From an uncultured Lacticaseibacillus sp. (GTDB lineage Bacteria; Bacillota; Bacilli; Lactobacillales; Lactobacillaceae), in NCBI GenBank assembly GCA_934339215.1, contig CAKRHU010000033.1, forward strand, positions 1 through 10,294: a stretch of DNA of 10,294 bases, given 5' to 3'. The position numbers and the translations under genes were made by a program. Below are positions 1-5,112 of this stretch, in pieces (the stretch's first letter is position 1; each line of letters opens with the position of its first letter). The notes under the pieces are model-generated. The model was not told the origin of the DNA. It saw only the letters and a list, made by a program, of their open reading frames with translations, and did no database searches.

Positions 1-2
1 AA

Positions 3-173
3 GAGCATCAGCGGTTTGTGCTGATCTCTGCAGACGGCCGCACCGGCAACTTGTCCAATTTTCCGCAGTGGCGCCAAGGCGCTGGAGCTCACGTATTTTC
101 GGGCCGCAAGGCAATTGGTATTGCTAACTGGAAGATTCAAAACACGCTTACGATGCCGGACAGCGTAAGTTGA
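3..173 (+). CDS. C-terminal end of an unrecognised protein (5' end outside window)
   Basis: The frame starting at base 3 is open from the window edge to a TGA at 171-173 and encodes 56 residues, beginning EHQRFVLISADGRTGNL and ending LTMPDSVS. The other two + frames hit stops by about base 130, so this is the only frame that can be the tail of a gene entering from the left. The piece is rich in Gly, Asn and Ser, with no membrane helix and no motif I can tie to a family. It converges on the MerR-family gene, whose stop lies 23 bases further on. I see no terminator hairpin in that short gap. Function unknown. Confidence 0.6.
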   Translation, partial: EHQRFVLISADGRTGNLSNFPQWRQGAGAHVFSGRKAIGIANWKIQNTLTMPDSVS

Positions 174-196
174 TTTAAACCAGGATTAAAGATGAC

Positions 197-955
197 TTAG
201 TATAAATAGTGTTCGACGATTTCAACCAGTGCTGGCGTGGCCCGCTCATCGCCAACCAACTTGGTGTAGTAATCCGCAAACCGTGGATCGGCTAAATACA
301 TTTGGACAATGCCGCGATGCATGGCTGGTGAATATTGTGGCGTCGCAATTTTCAACCAATCGCGATGGGCTTCAAAGACTTGTTGGGCAACCACGCTTGG
401 CAATTGCGGATCGGCCAGATAAGTTAACAACCCCGCCTTCAGTTCTGCTTCTCGCGTTTGCATCTTGGTGTATTGGGCTTCAGTCAGGCCTGAGAAATGT
501 TGGTCGGCGGCTTGTTTTTGTTCAGCGCCATATTTGGATAAGACTTCTGCACCGAATTTCTCATCATTTTCTGCGAGTTTGGCTTGTTTAAACGCGGCGA
601 ATTTTTGGGTATCAGACATATGAATGTCTCCTTGTAAATTTTGTCGGGTCAACTCCAGGCGCAACTGACTTTGGGCCAAACGATTCAACTTCTCGGCCAA
701 TACGGACTGTTGCGTACTCAAAGCCTCGAGTTGAACCTCTGCGGATGCTTCTAACAATGCCCGGATATCCTTTAACGCAAACCCTAACTCCGCAAACATC
801 AGCACTTTTTGCAGTCGATCTGCGTCAGCGCTAGTATACGCGCGATAACCATTAGCTGACACTTGTGGCACCACCAAGCCTAATTCATGATAGTAGCGCA
901 AGGTCCGCGGGGTGACGCCTGAAAGTTTGGCAAATTGTTGAATCGAGTAAGTCAT
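197..955 (-). CDS. MerR-family transcriptional regulator with TipAS-type ligand domain
   Basis: This 252-residue DNA-binding regulator has the TipAL/Mta layout. The winged helix-turn-helix is at residues 2-70 (YSIQQFAKLSGVTPRTLRYY, then the GLV..P....GYR.Y wing). A dimerising coiled coil covers about 78-110, and a helical TipAS-like domain covers about 115-252. MerR proteins bind the over-long spacer of their target promoter and untwist it when ligand is bound. In TipAL and Mta the C-terminal domain senses drugs such as thiopeptides. This protein has no cysteine, so the covalent thiopeptide capture described for TipAL is unlikely and the ligand is unknown. I chose the ATG at 955 because AAGGAGG (963-969) sits 7 bases before it. 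An earlier in-frame ATG at 979 would put that site inside the gene. Its own promoter has a 19-bp spacer, which suggests autoregulation. No exporter is adjacent; the nearest ABC exporter is 6.6 kb away. Confidence 0.9.
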   Translation of the reverse strand: MTYSIQQFAKLSGVTPRTLRYYHELGLVVPQVSANGYRAYTSADADRLQKVLMFAELGFALKDIRALLEASAEVQLEALSTQQSVLAEKLNRLAQSQLRLELTRQNLQGDIHMSDTQKFAAFKQAKLAENDEKFGAEVLSKYGAEQKQAADQHFSGLTEAQYTKMQTREAELKAGLLTYLADPQLPSVVAQQVFEAHRDWLKIATPQYSPAMHRGIVQMYLADPRFADYYTKLVGDERATPALVEIVEHYLY

Positions 956-962
956 GTTGTCG

Positions 963-969
963 CCTCCTT
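963..969 (-). promoter_or_regulatory. Ribosome binding site that fixes the MerR-family gene start
   Basis: AAGGAGG on the minus strand lies 7 bases upstream of the ATG at 955 and inside the longer open frame that begins at 979. This strongly favours the shorter protein. Confidence 0.85.
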
Positions 970-981
970 GTTGACTCAATT

Positions 982-1012
982 AGCATAAAGCCTGACGTAA
1001 CGTTATGGTCAA
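982..1012 (-). promoter_or_regulatory. MerR-type promoter/operator, 19-bp spacer
   Basis: On the minus strand, TTGACC (1007-1012) and TATGCT (982-987) are separated by exactly 19 bases (988-1006). The spacer contains the perfect 8-bp palindrome TAACGTTA, and CC and GG doublets lie near the spacer's ends. An over-long 19-20 bp spacer holding the operator is the hallmark of promoters controlled by MerR-family proteins. The first gene downstream is itself a MerR-family regulator, so autoregulation is the simplest reading. Binding is inferred, not shown. Confidence 0.75.
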
Positions 1013-1013
1013 G

Positions 1014-1043
1014 CAAAAAAGCTAAGCAATTTTGCCTAGCTTT
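1014..1043 (-). terminator. Intrinsic terminator of the GyrI-like gene
   Basis: Read on the minus strand, an 11-bp stem (arms 1033-1043 and 1018-1028, one G-U pair) with a 4-base loop is followed by a run of T's (complement of the A's at 1015-1020). It begins 6 bases after the stop of the GyrI-like gene. The T run ends just before the -35 box of the MerR-family promoter, so the two units are tightly packed but separate. Confidence 0.85.
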
Positions 1044-1049
1044 CAAAAC

Positions 1050-1565
1050 TTAATCAAATTCGTCGTAACCTTCCAGTTGATCCAAGTTGATGTAAAGCGT
1101 GTGCTTGACTTGGTCGACTTGGCCATCACTGAGGCAATATTCTTCCATATAATAAGGCTTGTCGGTTTGGCCGATGTGTTGTGGCAATGGGAAGCCGTCT
1201 TTTTCGAGGCGTTCCAAACCCTTCATATAAGTGGTTTGGACCGGCAACATACTCAACACCCCATTTGCTGGTTCAACGGATTGGCCGATGGTACCAGCTG
1301 GCAACTTCAACTTTTCCAAACCTTCTGGCGCCACCGCATCTTTGGGTAAAATACTGCCGATCCAATATTGGAACGCGCCATAAGGATTGAAAATCAACAA
1401 GTACGTGCGATTCGGCGCGTCAGTTTGCTTGTCCAAGGCGTCAAAATGGCCGGCGGCATTGAATTCGTCCCAGCATGACGCGAAAGTCCCCATTTGGTCG
1501 ATATCTTCTGGCATGTACACATGCCCGACAAAACTCATTTCCGGTTGGTTCAATAATTCAGTCAT
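1050..1565 (-). CDS. Stand-alone GyrI-like (AraC-type effector-binding) domain protein
   Basis: This soluble 171-residue protein is most likely a single GyrI-like/effector-binding domain, the fold used by SbmC/GyrI and by the C-terminal half of BmrR and Rob to hold small hydrophobic or cationic molecules. The fold's pattern is visible: FQYWIGSILP near 65-74, EGLEKLKLPAG at 81-91, and a late YYMEEYCLSD (138-147) before a terminal beta strand. There is no DNA-binding domain, so it is not a regulator by itself. Candidate roles are ligand sequestration or hydrolysis of a small molecule, as reported for some GyrI-like proteins. The start at 1565 has AGGAGG (1571-1576) 5 bases upstream; longer in-frame starts run through the ntdP terminator. 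The gene lies between ntdP and a TipAS-type regulator. I am fairly sure of the fold and do not know the substrate. Confidence 0.75.
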   Translation of the reverse strand: MTELLNQPEMSFVGHVYMPEDIDQMGTFASCWDEFNAAGHFDALDKQTDAPNRTYLLIFNPYGAFQYWIGSILPKDAVAPEGLEKLKLPAGTIGQSVEPANGVLSMLPVQTTYMKGLERLEKDGFPLPQHIGQTDKPYYMEEYCLSDGQVDQVKHTLYINLDQLEGYDEFD

Positions 1566-1581
1566 ATTGTCCTCCTGATTT

Positions 1582-1613
1582 AAAAGAAAAAGCCAGGGGG
1601 TTCGCCCCTGACT
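1582..1613 (-). terminator. Intrinsic terminator after ntdP, placed directly before the next gene's RBS
   Basis: On the minus strand a 9-bp GC-rich stem (arms 1605-1613 and 1591-1599, one T-G pair) with a 5-base loop is followed by a T-rich tract (complement of 1582-1590). It starts 11 bases after the ntdP stop and ends 5 bases before the AGGAGG of the GyrI-like gene. It could be a plain terminator or a read-through control point for the downstream gene. Confidence 0.85.
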
Positions 1614-1624
1614 AGTATTTGGGT

Positions 1625-2161
1625 CTACACCCGGTGAGAGAGCTGCAAGTACCGGTTGTACCACAAGTCGATATAACTTTGGGAAAATGGTCCCTTGCCG
1701 TGGTTGATCCAGTCGACTAACACTTTGACATTGGATTTCAAGATGCGATCAGTCGTAGCTGGGTATTGCCAGCGGCGGCGGTGCGCCTCGTATTCGTCAA
1801 CGTCTAACAAGCGTTTTTCCCCGTCTGGGAACACTTTGACATCGAGATCATAATCAATATATTTCACCGCTTCCATATCCATGGTATACGGCGTGGCTAA
1901 GTTGCAGTAATACGACACGCCGCCTTCTCGGATCATGGCGATGACATTAAACCAATAATGCTTGTGGAAGTAGATAATTGCCGGCTCGCGGGTCAACCAC
2001 CGCCGGCCATCGCTTTCGGTCACTAATGTGTGATCGTTACAACCGATCAATGCGTCTTCGCTGGTTTTGAGAACCATTGTATCTCGCCATGTGCGGTGTA
2101 GGCTACCATCGTGCTTGTAGCTTTGGATGGCGACTGAATCGCCTTCTTTGGGTATCCGCAT
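1625..2161 (-). CDS. ntdP: Nucleoside tri-/diphosphate phosphatase, UPF0374/DUF402 family (Ntdp)
   Basis: This 178-residue cytoplasmic enzyme belongs to the DUF402 family that includes B. subtilis YgaC and staphylococcal Ntdp. These hydrolyse nucleoside tri- and diphosphates using divalent metal ions. The family signature is clear from the start ([20 protein letters not shown]). The residues I recall as functional in the family all fall at the expected numbers: Arg23 as proton donor, and Asn87, Asp103, Asp105, Asp107, Asp120 and Glu123 as metal ligands (IDYDLDVKV at 102-110, LLDVDEYE at 118-125). I chose the ATG at 2161 because it matches the family start and has AGGAA upstream. The longer frame's GTG at 2194 lies almost on the promoter -10 box. 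It follows recX by about 67 bases with no terminator between, so it can be read from recX as well as from its own promoter. It looks intact. Confidence 0.92.
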   Translation of the reverse strand: MRIPKEGDSVAIQSYKHDGSLHRTWRDTMVLKTSEDALIGCNDHTLVTESDGRRWLTREPAIIYFHKHYWFNVIAMIREGGVSYYCNLATPYTMDMEAVKYIDYDLDVKVFPDGEKRLLDVDEYEAHRRRWQYPATTDRILKSNVKVLVDWINHGKGPFSQSYIDLWYNRYLQLSHRV

Positions 2162-2195
2162 CTTAAACCAGCTTCCTATTGATCTGTACCGCACA

Positions 2196-2204
2196 ATTAT
2201 ACCA
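2196..2204 (-). promoter_or_regulatory. Extended -10 promoter for ntdP
   Basis: A minus-strand TGGTATAAT, with a perfect TATAAT at 2196-2201 and TG one base upstream, lies about 35 bases before the ntdP ATG. No good -35 box is seen at 17 bp, which an extended -10 can tolerate. This would give ntdP a second, recX-independent transcript. Confidence 0.65.
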
Positions 2205-2228
2205 AAAAGATTTCTAACAATCTACAAG

Positions 2229-3020
2229 TCAGTCGTTAAACTCAGCCAATACCGCATCGATGGCATCTAGCTCATACCCTTTGCGAAACAAGGCCATTTT
2301 GACCCGGTTACGGCGATCAAAACCCACGTATTTACGCTTCAGCCGCCATTGTTTTTCAGCATCTTGCATCAGCCGCTCGTGTTCGCCGTCCTCATCTGGT
2401 TGTAAATCGAGTTCCGTGAGCATCGCATCGGCGACGTCCCCAGAAAACCCTTTTTTGATCAACGCCAAGCGAATCTTTTGTTGCCGCTTGAAAAAAGGTT
2501 CCCGCGTGGATTGGTTCGCCGACTTTTTGGCTGCACGGCGGGCGGCTGGGAGCCAGTAGTCTGAGTCTACTTCAGCAAGCGCTGCTTGGATGACTTGATC
2601 ACTCACCCCGCGTTGGATCAATTTCTGCGATACCACCCCAGGACCTTTGTCGCCTAGTGCCAGCGCATCGTTGATAAAGGATTGCGCATATTGGTCATCA
2701 TCGAGATAATGCAAGTCAGCCAAATAAGTCAGCGTGTGTTGGATCACCACTACTGGAATCTCCGCGGATTTCAATTTTTCAGCGACTTCATGGCGCGTGC
2801 GTTGTTGACCGGACAGAAAATTCAGCGCCGTGCTGTTGGCTTCGGCTTGTTGTTGGGCGGCTAAGACGTCTTTTAGCGCCAGTTCATCTAGCACCATGCC
2901 TTTGGTCAAACGGAACTTCACCAGCGTGCTTTCACTGATCCCAAAAGCAAATTTCTCATCTAAAAATAAGTTGAAGCGCCCGGCGCGTTTTTGCGGGGTG
3001 ATTTTTGTGATGGTTGGCAT
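2229..3020 (-). CDS. recX: RecX, regulatory protein of RecA
   Basis: RecX binds RecA filaments and limits or modulates recombination and the SOS response. The 263-residue protein has the usual long Gram-positive architecture. A basic N-terminal segment (MPTITKITPQKRAGRFNLFL) is followed by tandem three-helix repeats at about 65-105, 108-150, 155-205 and 215-260. The diagnostic motif is at 104-119 (HYLDDDQYAQSFINDA), followed by GDKGPGVVSQKLIQRGV (123-139). Later repeats carry RLALIKKGF and KMALFRKGY. Lys and Arg are abundant, as expected for a protein lying along a RecA-DNA filament. The ATG at 3020 is preceded by AAAGGAA. recA is not in the window. recX leads into ntdP without a terminator and is divergent from an Mga-like regulator, 67 bases from start to start. 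No typical LexA (Cheo/GAAC-GTTC) box is evident in that gap. Confidence 0.93.
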   Translation of the reverse strand: MPTITKITPQKRAGRFNLFLDEKFAFGISESTLVKFRLTKGMVLDELALKDVLAAQQQAEANSTALNFLSGQQRTRHEVAEKLKSAEIPVVVIQHTLTYLADLHYLDDDQYAQSFINDALALGDKGPGVVSQKLIQRGVSDQVIQAALAEVDSDYWLPAARRAAKKSANQSTREPFFKRQQKIRLALIKKGFSGDVADAMLTELDLQPDEDGEHERLMQDAEKQWRLKRKYVGFDRRNRVKMALFRKGYELDAIDAVLAEFND

Positions 3021-3049
3021 GAGTTTCCTTTCTTGGCAAGCCTTTGATG

Positions 3050-3058
3050 TGCTATACT
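3050..3058 (+). promoter_or_regulatory. Extended -10 promoter for the Mga-like regulator
   Basis: TGCTATACT on the + strand (TATACT at 3053-3058 with TG one base before) lies about 30 bases ahead of the start at 3088. A TTGGCA at 3033-3038 is too close (14 bp) to be a standard -35. The box is inside the 67-base gap shared with divergent recX, so the two promoters must overlap or abut. Confidence 0.55.
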
Positions 3059-3074
3059 AACGGTAATTTCATGT

Positions 3075-3080
3075 GAGGAG
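3075..3080 (+). promoter_or_regulatory. Ribosome binding site that fixes the start of the Mga-like gene
   Basis: GAGGAG lies 7 bases before the ATG at 3088. The longer frame's GTG at 3073 overlaps this site and has no ribosome binding site of its own, so translation should begin at 3088. Confidence 0.8.
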
Positions 3081-3087
3081 ACTAACG

Positions 3088-4593
3088 ATGTTTGAAGCTT
3101 ACTTCTTTGATAAACGGGCAACGATCAACTACCGCGTCTATCGCGTGCTTAAAGCCCTACAAAACACAGCTTTCACCGTCAACAAACTGAGCCAAGAAGC
3201 CCAGCTCAGCTACTCACAAACCTACAATGCCTTTCAAGACATCATGGCGGATCTGCAAACGATGAGTCCTAAAACGGTGTCCACTGCTGACGAAGAAGCC
3301 TTCAACATCCTCGCCCAAAACGTGACGGTGGATCAATATCGCTTCCACTTGTTAAATCATTCCATGGCGTTTGCCTTTTTTGATTATTTATTCAAAACGC
3401 CCACGCCTGATGTGCATGATTTTTGTACGGAACATGATATCAGTATCTCCACTTTACGCCGACGGGTGGAGCCCTTCAAGGCTTACCTCCAATCCAAAGG
3501 CGTCACCTTAAATACCAGTGCTTGGGGCCTGGAAGGTAGCGAATTACGGATTCGCATGGTGATTTTAAACTTCTTTATCTTAGGGTATCGCGGCGTCGGC
3601 TGGCCTTTAGGCAATGCTGATTACGAATTATGTTTAACCGAGTGTTCGCGCATCGCCCATACTTATCAAGGCCAATGGTTCACTGCTGACCCGAGTTTGG
3701 CCAAACAAGATCTCCTGGCCATGATGGTCCAACATATGCGCATGCAACAAGGCAATGTCTTGCCACAAGAAGTTGCCTTTACGCGCTTGACCCAAGCCCC
3801 TGGTACACAAGTGTTACCGGATGTGATTCAAGCCGATCAAGCATGTGTGGCGACTAATGAAAGTGGTTTTTTCTACTTCTGTCGCATTCACTTTTTGTCG
3901 CTAGGCACCAAGCCAACTGCTACCGATCACTGGTTGATCGACCACTTTCAGCGCCGCGACAGTGTGGTGGCGCATTTTGCTAACGGGTTGATCAATTTCT
4001 TAGTCGCACAAAATTCGGAATTTCTGCAAGCCATCGATCAAGATTACGAACTACTGCGTGCCAACTTATATCGCGTCACTTATTCTTATTGGCTATTTGG
4101 CGGCGACTTCTCCAAACGCTTAGACTTTTACGATGAAGATCGCAACGCCGCAGCATTCGGCCGCTTGCCCGCTTTGATCGATACTTACTTCCAAAACCTT
4201 GAAGGCGATGCCGCCGCCATGCGGCCTTATCAAGGCATCATGCGCCGGATCATTTACGGGGTGGTGCGCGACGATTTCCCAGAACTTGATGCCGATCATC
4301 AACTCACTGTGGCCGTGTTGATCGAGCCTGGGACCTTCACGCTGCGGGATATTTTGCATTTCTTAGATGGCATCAGCTTTGTCAAATTGGCGGAAAATAC
4401 CGAACATCCAGACGCTGACGTGATCATCACCACGCTGACCTCATCAGAATTGATCGATCAATATTATGGGGCGGACCACGCACCGTTGATCCAATGGCAA
4501 ACCATGGCCCAAGAAGAAGATTACTACCGCTTATACGCTGAATTGATGCGGCGCCATGAAGAAAAAAATGCCCAAGCTGCTACCGCTGGGTAA
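3088..4593 (+). CDS. Mga/AtxA-like transcriptional regulator
   Basis: This 501-residue protein has the size and layout of the Mga/AtxA group: two N-terminal helix-turn-helix segments, a helical PRD-like middle and an EIIB-like C-terminus. The first HTH is at about 16-55 (FTVNKLSQEAQLSYSQTYNA). The Mga-type HTH is at about 95-150 (VHDFCTEHDISISTLRRRV, 109-127). The segment 150-400 is mostly helical. Residues 405-460 (VAVLIEPGTFTLRDILHF, then DADVIITTL) look like a degenerate EIIB fold. Members of this group control virulence or sugar-linked genes in streptococci and bacilli, in several cases through PTS phosphorylation. Here there is no PTS operon, surface protein or other obvious target next door, so its regulon is unknown. 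It is a single-gene unit with its own promoter and terminator, divergent from recX. The family call is fairly firm; the target is not known. Confidence 0.78.
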   Translation: MFEAYFFDKRATINYRVYRVLKALQNTAFTVNKLSQEAQLSYSQTYNAFQDIMADLQTMSPKTVSTADEEAFNILAQNVTVDQYRFHLLNHSMAFAFFDYLFKTPTPDVHDFCTEHDISISTLRRRVEPFKAYLQSKGVTLNTSAWGLEGSELRIRMVILNFFILGYRGVGWPLGNADYELCLTECSRIAHTYQGQWFTADPSLAKQDLLAMMVQHMRMQQGNVLPQEVAFTRLTQAPGTQVLPDVIQADQACVATNESGFFYFCRIHFLSLGTKPTATDHWLIDHFQRRDSVVAHFANGLINFLVAQNSEFLQAIDQDYELLRANLYRVTYSYWLFGGDFSKRLDFYDEDRNAAAFGRLPALIDTYFQNLEGDAAAMRPYQGIMRRIIYGVVRDDFPELDADHQLTVAVLIEPGTFTLRDILHFLDGISFVKLAENTEHPDADVIITTLTSSELIDQYYGADHAPLIQWQTMAQEEDYYRLYAELMRRHEEKNAQAATAG

Positions 4594-4627
4594 ACAAACC
4601 CCCTGCCAAATCTGACAGGGGGTTTGT
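4594..4627. terminator. Bidirectional hairpin between the Mga-like gene and a small membrane protein gene
   Basis: A perfect 12-bp stem (4594-4605 with 4616-4627, core CCCCCTG/CAGGGGG) encloses a 10-base loop. It begins on the base after the Mga-like stop and lies 14 bases beyond the stop of the converging small membrane protein gene. T-rich stretches flank it on both strands, though neither is a long uninterrupted run. Confidence 0.8.
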
Positions 4628-4641
4628 GTTGGCATCGGCGC

Positions 4642-5016
4642 TTAGTGCATCGGCCTGGCCATATAACCGCGGAAATAGTTCACCGCTTCATACCCAGCAA
4701 TGGCCACGATCAAGATGATATACACCAATGGTGAGTTTTCAGATTTCATATACCACAAAAGCAACAACACCGCGAGCATGATCGCAATGTAAATGCCTTG
4801 CAGCTTTTTGTCCGGTTCAATGCTGAAGCTGGCACTGGTGGATTGAAAATCGATCGACCGTTTGGCTGAGAATTTGCCGACTTTGTATTGCACCTTGTCG
4901 CCGCGCTTGACGTTAAGTTCCAAATGATCGTTCGTCGCTAAGCTGTATTGTTTATCGTTGACCCACACATTGGCAGTCATTTTCTTGGACATTGCGTTGT
5001 TGTAATAGATCTTCAT
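4642..5016 (-). CDS. Small two-helix membrane protein, function unknown
   Basis: The 124-residue protein has a polar, strand-rich N-terminal part (1-68, with NVWVNDKQYSL and LNVKRGDKVQYKVGKF), then two hydrophobic helices at about 72-90 and 96-116 and a short tail (RGYMARPMH). The positive-inside rule is not decisive: a Lys-rich N-terminal domain and Arg in the tail suggest both ends are cytoplasmic. I cannot name a family. The start at 5016 is chosen because AGGAGG (5023-5028) is 6 bases upstream. The longer open frame to 5292 runs through the promoter region and antisense into rlmD. It is a one-gene unit divergent from rlmD, with its own TATAAT promoter, and may act in the cell envelope. 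Confidence 0.75.
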   Translation of the reverse strand: MKIYYNNAMSKKMTANVWVNDKQYSLATNDHLELNVKRGDKVQYKVGKFSAKRSIDFQSTSASFSIEPDKKLQGIYIAIMLAVLLLLWYMKSENSPLVYIILIVAIAGYEAVNYFRGYMARPMH

Positions 5017-5043
5017 GGGTTTCCTCCTGTTGCTTTCCGGTAT

Positions 5044-5052
5044 ATTATACCA
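5044..5052 (-). promoter_or_regulatory. Extended -10 promoter for the small membrane protein gene
   Basis: A minus-strand TGGTATAAT (TATAAT at 5044-5049) lies about 28 bases ahead of the ATG at 5016. The only -35-like hexamer, TTGCAC at 5060-5065, is too close (10 bp), so the extended -10 probably suffices. Confidence 0.65.
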
Positions 5053-5059
5053 GATTAGT

Positions 5060-5088
5060 GTGCAAGCGCACCCTTTATCGGTTACACT
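5060..5088 (+). promoter_or_regulatory. Weak candidate promoter for rlmD
   Basis: TACACT (5083-5088) lies 17 bases after GTGCAA (5060-5065) and about 25 bases ahead of the rlmD start. The -35 match is only three of six. The box is in the 96-base gap shared with the divergent small membrane protein gene. Confidence 0.4.
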
Positions 5089-5112
5089 AGATACAGCAAT
5101 TAGGAGGACCAC

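Noticed and set aside
229..591. Open + strand frame of 120 codons opposite the MerR-family gene
   Set aside because: It lies wholly antisense to a well-supported gene, has no ribosome binding site and no recognisable domain.
2162..2194. Longer ntdP frame starting at a GTG at 2194
   Set aside because: The GTG nearly touches the -10 box at 2196-2201, and the family's known N-terminus is MRIPKEGD at 2161.
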